Source: Paracoccus homiensis
GTDB lineage: Bacteria; Pseudomonadota; Alphaproteobacteria; Rhodobacterales; Rhodobacteraceae
DNA length: 64,000 bases
Direction of reading: 5' to 3'
Assembly (NCBI RefSeq): GCF_900111675.1
Contig: NZ_FOHO01000001.1
Span: forward strand, 310,001-374,000
In this document: positions 1-10,811 of the stretch, one piece after another
Layout of the letters: every line of letters begins with the position of its first letter
Numbering within the stretch: position 1 is the stretch's first letter
Notes under the pieces: model-generated
The model's database searches: none
What the model saw: the letters and a program-made list of their open reading frames with translations, nothing else
What the model was told of the DNA's origin: nothing
Position numbers and translations under genes: made by a program

Positions 1-1224
1 CGCCAGCGCCGCCGGAGAGGCGTTGATGACCGTATCGGCCAGCCCCCCGGTCAGCGCGACCAGCGGCACCGTGCCATAGCGCAGCCCGTAAAGCTGTGTC
101 AGGCCGCAGGGTTCGAACCTTGACGGCACAAGGATCGCATCCCCGCCCGCGATCATCCGGTGGGACAGGGCTTCGTCGTAACCGATCCGGACGGCGACAT
201 TCGGGTCGCGCGCGGCGTCCTGCCAGGCCGATTGCAGCGCGGCGTCGCCCGATCCCAGAACCGCCAGCTGCCCGCCCCCATCCAGCAGCGCGGGCAGCGA
301 TTCCAGAACCAGATCCAGCCCTTTCTGATGCGTCATCCGCGATACGATCACACATAGGGGACCGTCACTGTCGGGCAGGCCCATTTCAGCCCGCAGCGCG
401 GCGCGGTTCGGGGCCTTGCCGGCGGGCCGATCATAGGGCGTGATCGCCGGATCGGTTGCGGGGTTCCAGACATCGCTGTCGATGCCATTCAGGATCCCGG
501 TCAGATCGGCGCGGCGATGGCGGATCACCCCCTCCATCCCCATGCCGAATTCCGGTGTCATCAGCTCGGTCGCATAGGTCGGGGACACGGTCGTCAGGCG
601 GTCTGCCCCGATCAGCCCGGCCTTCAGCGCGGAAATCTGACCCCAATATTCATAGCCTTCGCTGTGAAACCGCGCCGGATCCAGTCGCAACGCATGCAGT
701 CGGTCGGGGCGTGCCGGGCCGGTAAAGGCGATATTATGGATGGTCAGCACGCTGCGGATATCGCCCACGCCGAAGCGGCGCAGATATTCCGGCATGAACC
801 CCGCCTGCCAGTCATGGCCATGCACGATGTCTGGCCGCCAGTCCCCCGCGCCCTGCGCCGCGATCTGCGCCGCCACCCAGGACAGCGCGGCAAAGCGTTC
901 GGGATTGTCGGGCCAGTCGTGGCCATCGGGGCCCAGATAGGGATTGCCGGGCCGCTGATACAGATGCCCGGCCTCGATCACCAACAGGTCCAGCCCCGCC
1001 GCCTGCCCCGCCAGCAACCGCGCCGTGCCGCCGAACAGATCGTCGATCTGCGAAAGCTCGCGGGTATCCGTCAAGGCCGCGATGATCGCGGGATAACCCG
1101 GCAGCAGGGTCCGCATCTGCACCCCTTCGCGGGCCAGCGCGGCAGGCAGCGCGCCGACCACATCGGCCAGACCACCGGTCTTGACCAAGGGCGCGCATTC
1201 CGAGGCGACCGACAGAACCCGCAT
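1..1224 (-). CDS. glgA: Glycogen synthase GlgA (3' end beyond window)
   Basis: Transfers glucose from ADP-glucose to the non-reducing end of growing alpha-1,4-glucan in the cytoplasm. The reading frame starts [20 protein letters not shown], and KTGGLADVVGALP is the ADP-glucose-binding signature of bacterial GT5 synthases. Further on, HGHDWQAG, LTIHNIAF, SRMTHQKGLDL and SRFEPCGLTQ fit the two Rossmann domains, the last being the C-terminal catalytic-Glu region. About 408 of roughly 480 expected codons are present, and the gene runs off the left edge. Its ATG overlaps the glgC stop by one base (TGATG), so the two are translationally coupled. Assignment is firm; only the C-terminus is unseen. 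Confidence 0.95.
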   Translation of the reverse strand, partial: MRVLSVASECAPLVKTGGLADVVGALPAALAREGVQMRTLLPGYPAIIAALTDTRELSQIDDLFGGTARLLAGQAAGLDLLVIEAGHLYQRPGNPYLGPDGHDWPDNPERFAALSWVAAQIAAQGAGDWRPDIVHGHDWQAGFMPEYLRRFGVGDIRSVLTIHNIAFTGPARPDRLHALRLDPARFHSEGYEYWGQISALKAGLIGADRLTTVSPTYATELMTPEFGMGMEGVIRHRRADLTGILNGIDSDVWNPATDPAITPYDRPAGKAPNRAALRAEMGLPDSDGPLCVIVSRMTHQKGLDLVLESLPALLDGGGQLAVLGSGDAALQSAWQDAARDPNVAVRIGYDEALSHRMIAGGDAILVPSRFEPCGLTQLYGLRYGTVPLVALTGGLADTVINASPAALA

Positions 1225-2483
1225 CACAGGCTGGCCGCGCGGGCGTCCAGCATCGCCTGAGTGATCAGGGTCACGCCGTTCTCGCTGACCCGGAACCACC
1301 TGGCATCCTCGCGCGCATCCTCGCCCACGATCAGCCCCTCGGGGATGACCACGCCGCGGTCGATCACCGCCTTGGTCAGCCGTGCGCGGCGATGGACCGT
1401 GACATAGGGCAGCGCCACGACATGATCCAGCGAGGCCCAGGAATTCGTCTGCACCCGTGTGAACAGCAGCGAATTGCGGATCTCGGTCCCCGAAATGATG
1501 CATCCGCCCGACACCATTGACGACAGCGCCATCCCGCGGCGGTCCTTTTCGTCATGGATGAATTTCGCCGGGGGCACCGATTCCGAATAGGTCCAGATGG
1601 GCCAGTCATTGTCCCACAGGTTCAGTTCCGGCGTGAAATTCGTCAGGTCGATATTGGCCTGCCAGAACGCATCGACCGTGCCGACATCCTTCCAATAGGC
1701 GGGTGCCCCTTCGGCCCGGACGCAGGACACGTCAAAGCGATGCGCCATCGCCTTGCCGCGCCGTACGATGTCGGGGATCAGGTCATGGCCGAAATCATGG
1801 CTGGAGTTGGGATCCTCGGCATCGGCCCGCAGCAGATCGCGCAGAAAGGCCCAGTTGAAGACATAGATCCCCATCGAGGCCAGCGACTTGTCGGGATCGC
1901 CGGGCATTCCGGGCGGATCGGCGGGTTTTTCCAGAAACGAGGTGATGCGCCCCTTGTCGTCCACCGCCATGACGCCAAAGGCGCTGGCCTCGCTGCGCGG
2001 GACGGTCAGGCAGCCGACCGTCACATCGGCGCCGCTTTCGACATGCTCGCGCAGCATGATCTCGTAATCCATCTTGTAGATGTGATCGCCCGCAAGGATG
2101 ATGACGTAATCCACGTCATAGCTGTCAACGATGTCGATATTCTGCGCGACCGCATCGGCGGTCCCGCGATACCAGTGTTCCTCGGACATGCGCTGACTGG
2201 CGGGCAGGATGTCCAGAAATTCGTTCCGCTCGGCCCGAAAGAAGTTCCAGCCGCGCTGGCAATGGCGGATCAGGCTGTGGGCCTTGTACTGGGTGGCGAC
2301 GGCGATCTTGCGGATGCCGCTGTTCATCGCGTTCGACAGGGCGAAATCGATGATCCGGGTCTTGCCGCCGAAATAGACGGCGGGCTTGACGCGCCGGTCG
2401 GTCAGTTCCTTCAGGCGGCTGCCACGCCCCCCCGCCAGAACAAAAGCCATCGCCCGGCGGGTCAGTCGTTTCGTCTCGGCCAT
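1224..2483 (-). CDS. glgC: Glucose-1-phosphate adenylyltransferase GlgC
   Basis: Makes ADP-glucose from ATP and glucose-1-phosphate, the committed step of bacterial glycogen synthesis. The 419-residue product has the nucleotide-binding start [19 protein letters not shown], the activator/substrate loop [19 protein letters not shown] and a C-terminal left-handed beta-helix region ([17 protein letters not shown]). Length is normal for the family. A strong ribosome-binding site (GGGGAGGA) precedes the ATG. It lies 21 bases after glgB and is coupled to glgA by a one-base stop/start overlap, so glgBCA is one operon. Confidence 0.97.
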   Translation of the reverse strand: MAETKRLTRRAMAFVLAGGRGSRLKELTDRRVKPAVYFGGKTRIIDFALSNAMNSGIRKIAVATQYKAHSLIRHCQRGWNFFRAERNEFLDILPASQRMSEEHWYRGTADAVAQNIDIVDSYDVDYVIILAGDHIYKMDYEIMLREHVESGADVTVGCLTVPRSEASAFGVMAVDDKGRITSFLEKPADPPGMPGDPDKSLASMGIYVFNWAFLRDLLRADAEDPNSSHDFGHDLIPDIVRRGKAMAHRFDVSCVRAEGAPAYWKDVGTVDAFWQANIDLTNFTPELNLWDNDWPIWTYSESVPPAKFIHDEKDRRGMALSSMVSGGCIISGTEIRNSLLFTRVQTNSWASLDHVVALPYVTVHRRARLTKAVIDRGVVIPEGLIVGEDAREDARWFRVSENGVTLITQAMLDARAASL

Positions 2484-2504
2484 GTCAGATCCTCCCCAAT
2501 GATG

Positions 2505-4691
2505 TCAGTCGTCGGCCGTAAAGATCACCACGGACAGCGGCGGCAAGGTCACCGCCATCGACGCAGGCTGTCCGTCCTGCGCGGGCCCGTCCGCCGTGAC
2601 GCGCCCCAGATTGCCCAAGCCGCTGCCGCCATAGATCGCGGCGTCGGTATTGATCGCCTCGCGCCACGATCCCGCGCGCGGCACCCCGATCCGGAACCTA
2701 TCGCGCGGGACCGGGGTAAAGTTGCACGCGACCACCACCGGCGGGTCGGCGTCGTCACCGCGACGCAACCAGATATAGGTGGATTGATCGGCATCGGTCG
2801 CGATCCACTGGAAGCCGTCGGCATTGCAATCCTTCAGATGCAGCGCGGGCGTTTCGCGATACAGCCGGTTCAGGTCGCGGATCAGCGCCTGCACGCCCTT
2901 GTTCGGCGGCTGTTCGGCGGCATGCCAGTTCAATTCGCCATTGTGGTTCCATTCCTCGGGCTGGGCGAATTCGCAGCCCATGAACAACAGTTTCTTGCCC
3001 GGATGCCCCCACATGAAGCCGTAATAGGCCCGAAGATTGGCGAATTGCTGCCATTCGTCGCCGGGCATCTTGCGCAGCATGCTGCCCTTGCCATGCACGA
3101 CCTCGTCATGGCTGATCGGCAGGATGAAATTCTCGGAAAAGGCATACATCAGGCCAAAGGTCATCTGGTCGTGATGGTATTTGCGATGCACCGGGTCCTG
3201 CTGGATATAGCGCAGGGTGTCGTTCATCCAGCCCATGTTCCACTTGAACCCGAAGCCCAGCCCGCCGGTATCGACAGGCGTCGAGACATTCGGAAAGGAC
3301 GTGCTTTCCTCGGCCACGGTCATGATGCCGGGGCATTCGCCATAGCTGATGACATTCATGTTCTGCATGAAGGCGATGGCTTCGTAATTCTCGCGCCCGC
3401 CATCGCGGTTCGGCACCCATTCGCCATCCTTGCGCGAATAGTCGCGATACAGCATCGAGGCGACGGCATCCACGCGCAGCCCGTCGATATGATATTCCTG
3501 CAACCAGTACAACGCGTTCGAGATCAGGTAATTCTGCACCTCGGTCCGGCCATAATTGTAGATCAGGGTGTTCCAGTCCTGGTGGAACCCCTCGCGCGGG
3601 TCGGCATGTTCATAAAGCGGCGTGCCGTCGAACCGTGCCAGCCCATGCGCATCGGTCGGGAAATGGCCCGGCACCCAGTCCAGCAGAACACCCAAGCCCG
3701 CCTGATGCGCGGCATCGACCAGATCGCGGAATTCATGCGGCGGGCCGAACCGGATCGTCGGCGCGTAAAGGCCGACCGGCTGATAGCCCCATGAGCCGTC
3801 AAAGGGAAACTCGCTGACCGGCAAAAGTTCCAGATGGGTAAAGCCCATATCCTTGGCATAGCCGACCAGATCGCGGGCCAGTTCCTTGTAGGACAGGGGC
3901 CGCCCGTGATCGTCCCAGCGGCGGCGCCAACTGCCCAGATGCACCTCGTAGATGCTGATCGGGGCCTGATGGTCCTGTATTTCGCTGCGGGTCGCCATCC
4001 ACAGGTCATCCCGCCAGCCAAAACCGGAAATGTCGCGCACCACGCTGGCTTTTTCGGGGGGATGCTGGCTGCCGAACCCGACCGGATCGGCCTTCTGCAT
4101 GACCGAGCCATCGGCGCCGAGGATCTCGTATTTGTAAAGTTCCCCCTCGGACAGGGATGGCAGGAAGATTTCCCAGACACCGGAACCGCCGATGCGCCGC
4201 ATCGGATGGCGGCGACCGTCCCACTGGTTGAATTGGCCCACCACCGAAACCCGCCGCGCATTGGGCGCCCAGACGGCGAAATGCGTGCCCGCGACGCCCT
4301 GATGGGTCATCACATGCGCCCCAAGCGCCTGCCACAACCTGCGATGCGTCCCCTCGCCCAGAAGATGCAGATCAACCTCGCCCAGCACCGGATCGAACCG
4401 ATAGGGGTCGTGAAATTCCCACGCGACCCCGCCGCCCGACACCGCCTTCAGCCGATAGGGCCCGGCCCCGACCGGACCCGCGAACAGATCGCCCTTGATG
4501 CGGGGCAAGGGCATCTCGCCCGTGTCGGTGATGGCCGACAGCGACGCGATATCGGGGTGAAAAGCCGTGACCCACCAGCGGCCCTTGTGCTTGTGCGGTC
4601 CCAGCACGTCGAAGGGCCGATCGTGCTGCCCCGCGCCCAGCAAAGCCAGATCACGTTCCGCGATGGGTGAAGGATTCGGCATCTCGCTCAT
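2505..4691 (-). CDS. glgB: 1,4-alpha-glucan branching enzyme GlgB
   Basis: Introduces alpha-1,6 branches into glycogen. The protein (728 residues from the chosen ATG) has an N-terminal CBM48 region, then a GH13 barrel with [12 protein letters not shown] (nucleophile Asp), TVAEEST (acid/base Glu) and [15 protein letters not shown] (transition-state His-Asp), and a C-terminal beta domain. I chose the ATG at 4691 (MSEMPNPSP); an in-frame GTG at 4721 adds ten residues, and neither has a good ribosome-binding site. First gene of glgBCA. The 123-base gap to the divergent alpha-glucosidase must carry both promoters. Confidence 0.96.
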   Translation of the reverse strand: MSEMPNPSPIAERDLALLGAGQHDRPFDVLGPHKHKGRWWVTAFHPDIASLSAITDTGEMPLPRIKGDLFAGPVGAGPYRLKAVSGGGVAWEFHDPYRFDPVLGEVDLHLLGEGTHRRLWQALGAHVMTHQGVAGTHFAVWAPNARRVSVVGQFNQWDGRRHPMRRIGGSGVWEIFLPSLSEGELYKYEILGADGSVMQKADPVGFGSQHPPEKASVVRDISGFGWRDDLWMATRSEIQDHQAPISIYEVHLGSWRRRWDDHGRPLSYKELARDLVGYAKDMGFTHLELLPVSEFPFDGSWGYQPVGLYAPTIRFGPPHEFRDLVDAAHQAGLGVLLDWVPGHFPTDAHGLARFDGTPLYEHADPREGFHQDWNTLIYNYGRTEVQNYLISNALYWLQEYHIDGLRVDAVASMLYRDYSRKDGEWVPNRDGGRENYEAIAFMQNMNVISYGECPGIMTVAEESTSFPNVSTPVDTGGLGFGFKWNMGWMNDTLRYIQQDPVHRKYHHDQMTFGLMYAFSENFILPISHDEVVHGKGSMLRKMPGDEWQQFANLRAYYGFMWGHPGKKLLFMGCEFAQPEEWNHNGELNWHAAEQPPNKGVQALIRDLNRLYRETPALHLKDCNADGFQWIATDADQSTYIWLRRGDDADPPVVVACNFTPVPRDRFRIGVPRAGSWREAINTDAAIYGGSGLGNLGRVTADGPAQDGQPASMAVTLPPLSVVIFTADD

Positions 4692-4732
4692 ACCCGCACT
4701 GTAGCCTGCGCAAGTTTTCACACAATGCGCAT

Positions 4733-4744
4733 GTGAACGCTAAC
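4733..4744. promoter_or_regulatory. Possible LacI-family operator between glgB and the alpha-glucosidase gene
   Basis: The sequence GTGAACGCTAAC is an imperfect palindrome around a central CG, the form typical of LacI/GalR operators (ideal GTTAGCGCTAAC). It sits in the shared divergent regulatory region. A related half-site occurs before manB at 35568-35579. No regulator gene is in the window, so this is inference from shape and place only. Confidence 0.3.
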
Positions 4745-4814
4745 TTCCACTTTCCCTTGCTGCCGGTGTCGTGCTTGTCTGGCCTCGACACGCATCACGG
4801 GACAGGAGTTTCCG

Positions 4815-6416
4815 ATGACCGAATGGTGGCGAGACGCGGTGATCTACCAGATCTATCCCCGCAGCTTTCAGGACGACAATGGCGATGGGATCGGCGATCT
4901 GCGCGGCATCACGCGGCGGCTGGATCACGTGGCCGCGCTGGGGGTGGATGCGATCTGGCTGTCGCCGATCTTCACCTCGCCGATGAAGGACATGGGCTAT
5001 GACGTGTCGGATTACACCGATATCGACCCGCTGTTCGGCACGCTGGCGGATTTCGACGCGATGGTCGCGCGGGCGCATGATCTGGGCCTGAAGGTCATCA
5101 TCGATCAGGTCATCAGCCATACCAGCGACAAGCATCCCTGGTTCGAGGAATCGCGCCAAAGCCGCAGCAACCCCAAGGCCGACTGGTATGTCTGGGCCGA
5201 TCCCAACCCCGACGGCACGCCGCCGACGAACTGGCCCTCGGTCTTTGGTGGGCCGGCCTGGGAATGGGAACCGCGCCGCCGACAGTATTACCTGCACAAC
5301 TTCCTGATCCAGCAGCCGGACCTGAATTTCCACCACCGCCCGGTGCAGGATGCGCTGCTGGACACGATGCGCTTCTGGCTGGACCGGGGCGTCGACGGGT
5401 TCCGGCTGGACACGGTGAACTACTATTTCCACGACGACAAGCTGCGCGACAACCCGCCCAATCCCGACGCGGACGGGCCGGAAACCTATGGTTATCAACA
5501 GCATATACACTCCAAGAACCGCCCCGAGAATATCGGCTTTCTGAAACGGCTGCGCGCGCTGACCGATGAGTACGACGCGCGGATGATGGTGGGCGAGGTC
5601 GGCGATGGCGGCGACACCGCGATCCGCATCATGGCCGAATATACCGAGGGCAGCGACCGCCTGCATATGTGCTACAGCTTTGAAATGCTTGGCCCCGCCT
5701 TTACCGCCAGGCATTTCCGCCATGTGATCGAGGGCGTGCAGAAAGGCGCACCCGACGGGCATTCCTGCTGGTCCTTTTCCAACCATGACGTGCCGCGCCA
5801 TGTGACCCGCTGGGGCGATCACGCGCTGAACCGGGACGATCTGGCGAAACAGGCGGCGGCGATGCTGCTGTCCTTTCCCGGCTCGGTCTGCCTTTATCAG
5901 GGCGAAGAGCTGGGCCAGACCGAAACCGAGCTTGTCTATGCGGAACTGACCGACCCCCCTGCCCTGCGCTTCTGGCCCGAGGTGAAGGGCCGCGACGGCT
6001 GTCGCACGCCGATGGTCTGGGACGCCGACGCCCCGAATGCGGGCTTTTCATCGGCCAAACCCTGGCTGCCGGTCAAGGAACCGCAGGCGGCCCGTGCCGT
6101 CGCCACGCAAGAGGCCGGAAATGACAGCGTGCTGTCGGGCTATCGCGCGACGCTGGCCCATCGCAAGGCCACGCCCGCGCTGCGCTGGGGCGCGACAAGG
6201 TTTCTGGACCTGCCCGAACCGTTGCTGGCCTTTCGCCGCGACCATGACGGCCAGACGGTGACCTGCATCTTCAACCTGTCAAAGACCCCGGCAGTGGTGC
6301 AGGCCGCCGGATGCACGCTGATCGGTCCGGGTCATGCCAGCCTGTCGGGCGATGTCCTGAACCTGCCTGCCAATGGCTTTGCATGGCTGGACGGCGCCCC
6401 GGATCTGACGGTCTGA
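4815..6416 (+). CDS. aglA: GH13 alpha-glucosidase (AglA type)
   Basis: Hydrolyses terminal alpha-1,4-glucosidic bonds of short maltooligosaccharides or similar disaccharides, probably in the cytoplasm since no signal peptide is visible. The 533-residue protein has the GH13 start [31 protein letters not shown] (region I), GFRLDTVN with nucleophile Asp199, MVGEVGD with acid/base Glu261, and FSNHDVPRH with Asp325. DQVxSHTS is typical of proteobacterial GH13 alpha-glucosidases. The start has the ribosome-binding site ACAGGAG. It is divergent from glgBCA, so breakdown and storage of alpha-glucans may be co-regulated. Exact substrate (maltose, sucrose, trehalulose and so on) cannot be read from sequence. 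Confidence 0.92.
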   Translation: MTEWWRDAVIYQIYPRSFQDDNGDGIGDLRGITRRLDHVAALGVDAIWLSPIFTSPMKDMGYDVSDYTDIDPLFGTLADFDAMVARAHDLGLKVIIDQVISHTSDKHPWFEESRQSRSNPKADWYVWADPNPDGTPPTNWPSVFGGPAWEWEPRRRQYYLHNFLIQQPDLNFHHRPVQDALLDTMRFWLDRGVDGFRLDTVNYYFHDDKLRDNPPNPDADGPETYGYQQHIHSKNRPENIGFLKRLRALTDEYDARMMVGEVGDGGDTAIRIMAEYTEGSDRLHMCYSFEMLGPAFTARHFRHVIEGVQKGAPDGHSCWSFSNHDVPRHVTRWGDHALNRDDLAKQAAAMLLSFPGSVCLYQGEELGQTETELVYAELTDPPALRFWPEVKGRDGCRTPMVWDADAPNAGFSSAKPWLPVKEPQAARAVATQEAGNDSVLSGYRATLAHRKATPALRWGATRFLDLPEPLLAFRRDHDGQTVTCIFNLSKTPAVVQAAGCTLIGPGHASLSGDVLNLPANGFAWLDGAPDLTV

Positions 6417-6424
6417 TGCGGCGT

Positions 6425-6450
6425 GCAAGGCGGGCTTCAATCCGCCTTGC
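6425..6450. terminator. Bidirectional hairpin between the alpha-glucosidase gene and a small ORF
   Basis: GCAAGGCGG and CCGCCTTGC form a perfect 9-bp stem with an 8-base loop. It starts 8 bases after the alpha-glucosidase stop and overlaps the stop of the convergent small gene. No long T-run follows on either side, so termination strength is uncertain. Confidence 0.5.
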
Positions 6451-6616
6451 GCAGGAAGAACAGCTGATAGCACAGGTAAAGCCCGGCGGCCGCAAACAGA
6501 AGTGCCCAGAAACCATTGCCGTGCCAGGCCTCGACCCCGGCCCAAAGCAGGGGCGACAGACCGCAGATCAGGCGCACCCACAGCGGGCGGAAGAACGGGG
6601 CGTTCGGGTCGATCAT
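6437..6616 (-). CDS. Small two-helix membrane protein
   Basis: A 59-residue protein ([19 protein letters not shown]...) with two hydrophobic segments at about residues 12-28 and 35-52 and a charged C-terminus (LRKAD). I recall similar short proteins starting xDPNxPFFRPLW in other Rhodobacteraceae, but no function is known to me. AGGA stands at proper distance from the second of two adjacent ATG codons, so I start at 6616. It is convergent with the alpha-glucosidase gene and in the same direction as the upstream acyl-CoA synthetase gene, 78 bases away. Confidence 0.65.
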   Translation of the reverse strand: MIDPNAPFFRPLWVRLICGLSPLLWAGVEAWHGNGFWALLFAAAGLYLCYQLFFLRKAD

Positions 6617-6694
6617 CACATGGTCCTGTCAGTTGCGGACGCGGCATTCGTGCCGCGCCCCAGCCCTGCCACAAATCGCCCACGCGGGAAAGCG

Positions 6695-8203
6695 TCAGCC
6701 CCTGAACAGCGCGGCATGTTCGCTGCGCAACGCGGCCTTCTGCACCTTTCCCATGGTATTGCGCGGCAGTTCATCGACCACGATCACCTTCCTGGGTTGC
6801 TTGAACCTGGCCAGCCGATCCGCCAGCGCGTCGATGATCGCCTGCGGATCAGGGTCCTGGCCCTTGTCGCGCGCCACCACGGCCACCACCCCTTCACCAA
6901 GATCGGGATGCGGCACGCCGATCACCGCGCTTTCCAGAACGCCCGGCAATTCATCGATCAGCAACTCGACCTCTTTGGGATAGATGTTGAACCCGCCCGA
7001 GATGATCATGTCCTTGCCGCGTCCGACGATGACGACATAACCATCCTCGTCGATCAGCCCCAGATCGCCGGTCTTGAACCAGCCATCCCCGGCCAGTTCC
7101 TCGGCGGTCTTTTCGGGCATCCGCCAATAGCCCTGAAACACATTGTCGCCGCGCACCTCGATCATGCCGATCTGACCCTGCGGCAGGTCGGCACCGTCAT
7201 CATCGGTGATCTTCAATTCGACCCCCGGCAGCGGAAAGCCCACCGTCCCCGCGCGGCGCTCGCCGTCATAGGGGTTCGAGGTGTTCATGTTGGTTTCCGT
7301 CATGCCATATCGTTCAAGGATGCGGTGCCCAGTGCGCTGTTCGAAGGCGCGGTGGGTTTCGGCCAGAAGCGGCGCACTGCCCGAGGTGAACAGCCGCATC
7401 TTCTGGGTCAGGTCGCGGTTGAATTCGGGCCGATCCAGCAGCCGGGTATAGAATGTCGGCACGCCCATCAGGCTTGTGGCCTGCGGAATCAGGCGAATGA
7501 TCGCATCGGCATCGAAACGCGCCAGCCAGATCATCGCACCGCCGGTCAGCATCATCACATTGCTGGCCACAAACAGGCCGTGGGTGTGAAAGATCGGCAG
7601 CGCATGCAGCAGCACGTCATCCGCTCCGAACCGCCAAGCATCGGCCAGCGTGCGGGCATTCGACAGCAGATTGTCATGGCTCAGCATGGCGCCCTTGGAC
7701 CGGCCCGTCGTGCCCGACGTATACAGGATCGCCGCCAGGGCACTGCCCTCGCGCGGGGTCGGGCTGTGGGTTTCGGGATGGCGGATCGCCTCGGCCATCA
7801 GACTGCCGCTGCCATCCGCGGCCAGCGTCAGCAGCGCTGCATCGGGGGCCATGAAATCATCGCGCAGCCCTTCACGCGCCGGGTCGCAGACGACCAGCGC
7901 GGGTTCCGCATCGCCGACGAAATAGGCGATCTCGGCCGGGGTATAGGCGGTGTTCAGCGGCAAAAAGACCGCCCCCGCCCGCACGGTCGCCAGATACAGC
8001 GCAAGCGCCTGCGGCGATTTCTCGACCTGCGCGGCCACCCGGTCGCCGGGCGTAACCCCTTGGGCCACCAGCAGATTCGCCAGACGGCCAGACAGGCGGT
8101 GGATCTGGTCATAAGAATGCCGCGTACCGTCCGGCAGGATCAGGAAATCGCGCTGCGATCCGGCATGAGGGGCCATCAAGGCATCGTAAAGCGTGTTGAT
8201 CAT
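6695..8203 (-). CDS. matB: Malonyl-CoA synthetase-like acyl-CoA ligase (MatB type)
   Basis: Adenylate-forming enzyme, probably activating malonate (or methylmalonate) with ATP and CoA. The 502-residue product matches the usual MatB length. Seen motifs: P-loop [41 protein letters not shown], the hinge [14 protein letters not shown], and [13 protein letters not shown], whose Lys (GKVQK) is the catalytic lysine. I start at MINTLYDAL. No malonate transporter or decarboxylase is adjacent. It is divergent from the VOC/dioxygenase island. A medium-chain acid ligase is the main alternative. Confidence 0.82.
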   Translation of the reverse strand: MINTLYDALMAPHAGSQRDFLILPDGTRHSYDQIHRLSGRLANLLVAQGVTPGDRVAAQVEKSPQALALYLATVRAGAVFLPLNTAYTPAEIAYFVGDAEPALVVCDPAREGLRDDFMAPDAALLTLAADGSGSLMAEAIRHPETHSPTPREGSALAAILYTSGTTGRSKGAMLSHDNLLSNARTLADAWRFGADDVLLHALPIFHTHGLFVASNVMMLTGGAMIWLARFDADAIIRLIPQATSLMGVPTFYTRLLDRPEFNRDLTQKMRLFTSGSAPLLAETHRAFEQRTGHRILERYGMTETNMNTSNPYDGERRAGTVGFPLPGVELKITDDDGADLPQGQIGMIEVRGDNVFQGYWRMPEKTAEELAGDGWFKTGDLGLIDEDGYVVIVGRGKDMIISGGFNIYPKEVELLIDELPGVLESAVIGVPHPDLGEGVVAVVARDKGQDPDPQAIIDALADRLARFKQPRKVIVVDELPRNTMGKVQKAALRSEHAALFRG

Positions 8204-8428
8204 GTCTGTCCGTCCGTGATGTCCGCCCGGGCCATTGCCCCGATCCTGCCGACGGCATCCTGCAACCCTTTGCGCCCCGCGACAATCCGCGATCCTGCCC
8301 GGAACCGCCATGCGACCGCCCGGCGCGGTGTTCGCGCAAAGCGAACGCCGCTTTGCACCGATGGCGCCTGCCGGAAACGCCGCCAGCCCCGCATATTGAG
8401 ATCAAGCAACATCGACAGGAGTTTCGCC
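8204..8428. promoter_or_regulatory. Divergent intergenic region matB / ring-cleaving dioxygenase
   Basis: The 225-base gap must hold promoters for both divergent genes. The only palindrome I see is TTGAGATCAA at 8396-8405 (arms TTGA/TCAA), a core shape common in MarR-family operators, 23 bases before the dioxygenase start. The ribosome-binding site AGGAG is at 8417-8421. The rest shows no further ORF or RNA that I can support. Confidence 0.35.
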
Positions 8429-9370
8429 ATGCAATTGCAAGGCATTCACCACCTGACCGCCATCACCGCCGACGCGGCCGGAAACAACCGCTTCTATACC
8501 GAAACGCTGGGAATGCGGCGGGTCAAGAAGACGGTGAACCAGGACGACACCTCGGCCTATCACCTGTTCTTCGCGGATGGCGCGGGGACGCCGGGCACCG
8601 ACATCACCTTTTTCGACTGGCCGGCCGCCCGCGAACGTCGCGGCACTAATTCGATCAGCCGCACCGGGCTGCGCGTGGCGCAGGACAGTCTGGATTACTG
8701 GGCGCGCCGCCTGCGTGATCTGGGTGTGTCCAGCGGAACGATCACCGAACTGGATGGCCGCGCCAGCCTTGATGTCGAGGACCCCGAGGGACAGCGCCTG
8801 CGCCTGATCGCCGCCCCCGACCCGGTGGGACAGCCGTGGGCGCACAGCCCGGTGCCCGCCGATCATCAGATCCGCGGCCTTGGCCCGATCACCATTTCGG
8901 TCCCGGACCTGGCCCCGACCCAGGCGCTGCTGACGCAGGTGATGAACATGCGCAAGGCGCGGGACTATGCCAGCCCCGATGGCGAAGGCCGGGTTCATGT
9001 CTTTGACATGGGGCCGGGCGGGGCCGCGGCGGAACTGCATGTTGCGGTCCAGCCGGGTCTGCCGATGGCCCGTCAGGGCGCGGGCGGCGTGCATCACGTG
9101 GCCTTTCGCGTGCCGGGCAAGCCCGAACTGACCGAATGGGCATCCCGCGTCGCACAGTTCCGCGTGCCGAATTCCGGCGAGGTCGAGCGTTACTATTTCC
9201 GCTCGCTGTATTTCCGCGAACCGGGGGGCAACCTGTTCGAACTGGCCACCGACGACCCCGGCTTCGACGTGGATGAACCGCGCGACACGATGGGTCAGGG
9301 CCTGTCCCTGCCGCCCTTCCTGGAAGGCAAGCGCGCCCAGATCAAGGCGGAACTCAAACCGCTCGACTAG
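8429..9370 (+). CDS. Ring-cleaving dioxygenase of the VOC superfamily (MhqO-like)
   Basis: Predicted metal-dependent extradiol-type dioxygenase of the glyoxalase fold, 313 residues, cytoplasmic. It opens with [20 protein letters not shown], has a second module with [18 protein letters not shown], and ends with [18 protein letters not shown]; the His of GIHH, the His of GVHH and the Glu of NLFELA are the expected metal ligands. Overall layout matches Bacillus MhqO and related hydroquinone-cleaving enzymes. AGGAG precedes the ATG; the same frame stays open far upstream, but that part is antisense to matB and not real. It is followed by an FMN reductase and a second VOC gene in the same direction. 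True substrate unknown. Confidence 0.85.
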   Translation: MQLQGIHHLTAITADAAGNNRFYTETLGMRRVKKTVNQDDTSAYHLFFADGAGTPGTDITFFDWPAARERRGTNSISRTGLRVAQDSLDYWARRLRDLGVSSGTITELDGRASLDVEDPEGQRLRLIAAPDPVGQPWAHSPVPADHQIRGLGPITISVPDLAPTQALLTQVMNMRKARDYASPDGEGRVHVFDMGPGGAAAELHVAVQPGLPMARQGAGGVHHVAFRVPGKPELTEWASRVAQFRVPNSGEVERYYFRSLYFREPGGNLFELATDDPGFDVDEPRDTMGQGLSLPPFLEGKRAQIKAELKPLD

Positions 9371-9418
9371 CATAGGTCCGGGGGGCACCATGCCCCCACC
9401 CACCGGAAGGAGCCTGAC

Positions 9419-9958
9419 ATGACGACGATCCTCGGCCTCAGCGGCAGCCTGCGCCGCGCGTCCTTCAACACCGGCCTGTTGCGGGCCGCCCGTGACAGCG
9501 CCCCTGACGGGGTCCGGATCATCATCGGGTCCATCACCGATGTCCCCCTGTATAATGGCGATGCCGAGGCGGCCTCGGGCACGCCCAAGGCAGTGCAGCG
9601 CCTGAATGCGCAGCTTGCCGGGGCCGACGGGCTGCTGCTGGTCAGCCCGGAATACAACAACGGCATTCCCGGCGTCTTCAAGAACGCGATCGACTGGATG
9701 TCGCGCGGCGACGGGCTGGCGAATTTCAAGGGCAAGCCCGTCGCGGTGACCGGTGCCTCGCCCGGCAGTTTCGGCACCGCCCACGCACAAAGCCACTGGC
9801 TGCCGGTGCTGCGGACATTGCAGACGCGCCCGTTCTGGGAGGGGCGGCTGATGGTGTCGAAGGCGGGCGATCTGTTCGACGAGGACGGCAACCTGACCGA
9901 TGACAAGACGCGCGACCGGCTGGCCCGCTTTGTCGCCGATTTCGCCGCCACGCTGTAG
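9419..9958 (+). CDS. NADPH-dependent FMN reductase / quinone reductase
   Basis: Flavodoxin-fold reductase of 179 residues that uses NAD(P)H and FMN to reduce flavins, quinones, azo dyes or metals. ILGLSGSLRRASFNTGLL is the FMN phosphate-binding loop, and LLVSPEYNNGIPGVFKNAID is the family's central signature. A strong ribosome-binding site GGAAGGAG precedes the ATG. Placed between two extradiol-dioxygenase-like genes, a two-electron quinone reductase role (quinone to hydroquinone, which the dioxygenases could then open) is a sensible inference. Family is firm, substrate is not. Confidence 0.85.
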   Translation: MTTILGLSGSLRRASFNTGLLRAARDSAPDGVRIIIGSITDVPLYNGDAEAASGTPKAVQRLNAQLAGADGLLLVSPEYNNGIPGVFKNAIDWMSRGDGLANFKGKPVAVTGASPGSFGTAHAQSHWLPVLRTLQTRPFWEGRLMVSKAGDLFDEDGNLTDDKTRDRLARFVADFAATL

Positions 9959-10011
9959 ACGGACCGACCGGGCCGTCGCGACAGGTCCGGGATCAGGAAA
10001 GGGGAACGCCA

Positions 10012-10773
10012 ATGGATGGGCGTGAAATCGATCATGTGGCCCTGACCGTGCGCGATCTGCCCGGCATGGAACGCTTTTATGAAACGGCGCTGGGACTGCG
10101 GCCGATGGGCGGCGACGGCGCGACGCGGCGACTGGGCACAGGCAGCCGTGTCCTTCTGGAACTGCGCGGCGATCCGGCGGCCATGCCGCAGGATCCGTCG
10201 CAGGCAGGGCTGTTTCACACCGCCTTTCTGCTGCCGTCGCGCAGGGATCTGGCCGAATGGCTGCGTCACGCCGCCGATACGGGCCTGCGTCTGACCGGCG
10301 CCAGCGACCACGGCGTCAGCGAGGCGATCTATCTGGACGACCCCGAGGGCAACGGGATCGAGGTCTATCGCGACCGAGCCCCGCAGGACTGGCCGCGCGA
10401 CATGGGCCGGATCCGGATGTTCACGCATCGGCTGGACCTGAACGATCTGGCGGCTGAGGCGCAGACAGCGTGGCACGGCATCGCGGCGGACGCGACGGTC
10501 GGGCATGTGCATCTGCAGGTGGGCGATCTGCGACAGGCGGATGGGTTCTTTCTGGATGAACTGGGGCTGGATCTGCAATTTCAGGCGACAGGCGGCGGCT
10601 GGTATGGCTGGAACGGCTATCACCACCACCTTGCGGGAAATATCTGGAACAGCCGCAATGCCGGCCCCCGCCCGCAAGGCATGGCCGGCCTTGCCGAAGT
10701 GGTGATCGCGGACCCCGCCCGCGCCGGGCATCAGATAACCGACCCGTGGGGCACCCGGTTTCGCATTGCCTAG
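10012..10773 (+). CDS. VOC-family dioxygenase, CatE-like
   Basis: A 253-residue two-module VOC protein. Module one begins REIDHVALTVRDLPGMERFY and ends PEGNGIEVYRDRAPQDWP; module two begins VGHVHLQVGDLRQADGFFLD and contains GYHHHLAGNIW. His in IDHVAL, His in GHVHLQV and Glu in GIEVYRD are candidate metal ligands. The pattern resembles Bacillus CatE (catechol-2,3-dioxygenase). It follows the FMN reductase by 53 bases with GGAAAGGGG as ribosome-binding site, so the three genes probably form one operon. A glyoxalase or fosfomycin-resistance role is less likely given length and neighbours. Confidence 0.82.
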   Translation: MDGREIDHVALTVRDLPGMERFYETALGLRPMGGDGATRRLGTGSRVLLELRGDPAAMPQDPSQAGLFHTAFLLPSRRDLAEWLRHAADTGLRLTGASDHGVSEAIYLDDPEGNGIEVYRDRAPQDWPRDMGRIRMFTHRLDLNDLAAEAQTAWHGIAADATVGHVHLQVGDLRQADGFFLDELGLDLQFQATGGGWYGWNGYHHHLAGNIWNSRNAGPRPQGMAGLAEVVIADPARAGHQITDPWGTRFRIA

Positions 10774-10811
10774 GGGCAAGGCTGCGGCCCATCGCGGGCC
10801 GCAGCGGTTGG

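Noticed and set aside
1554-3794. Open plus-strand frame of 746 codons
   Set aside because: Lies antisense to glgC and glgB, both of which have complete family motifs; composition (Arg/Ala/His/Asp-rich, no domains) is that of a GC-rich shadow frame.
6311-8428. In-frame upstream extension of the ring-cleaving dioxygenase
   Set aside because: It runs antisense through matB and the small membrane gene; the AGGAG plus ATG at 8429 and the family N-terminus fix the true start.
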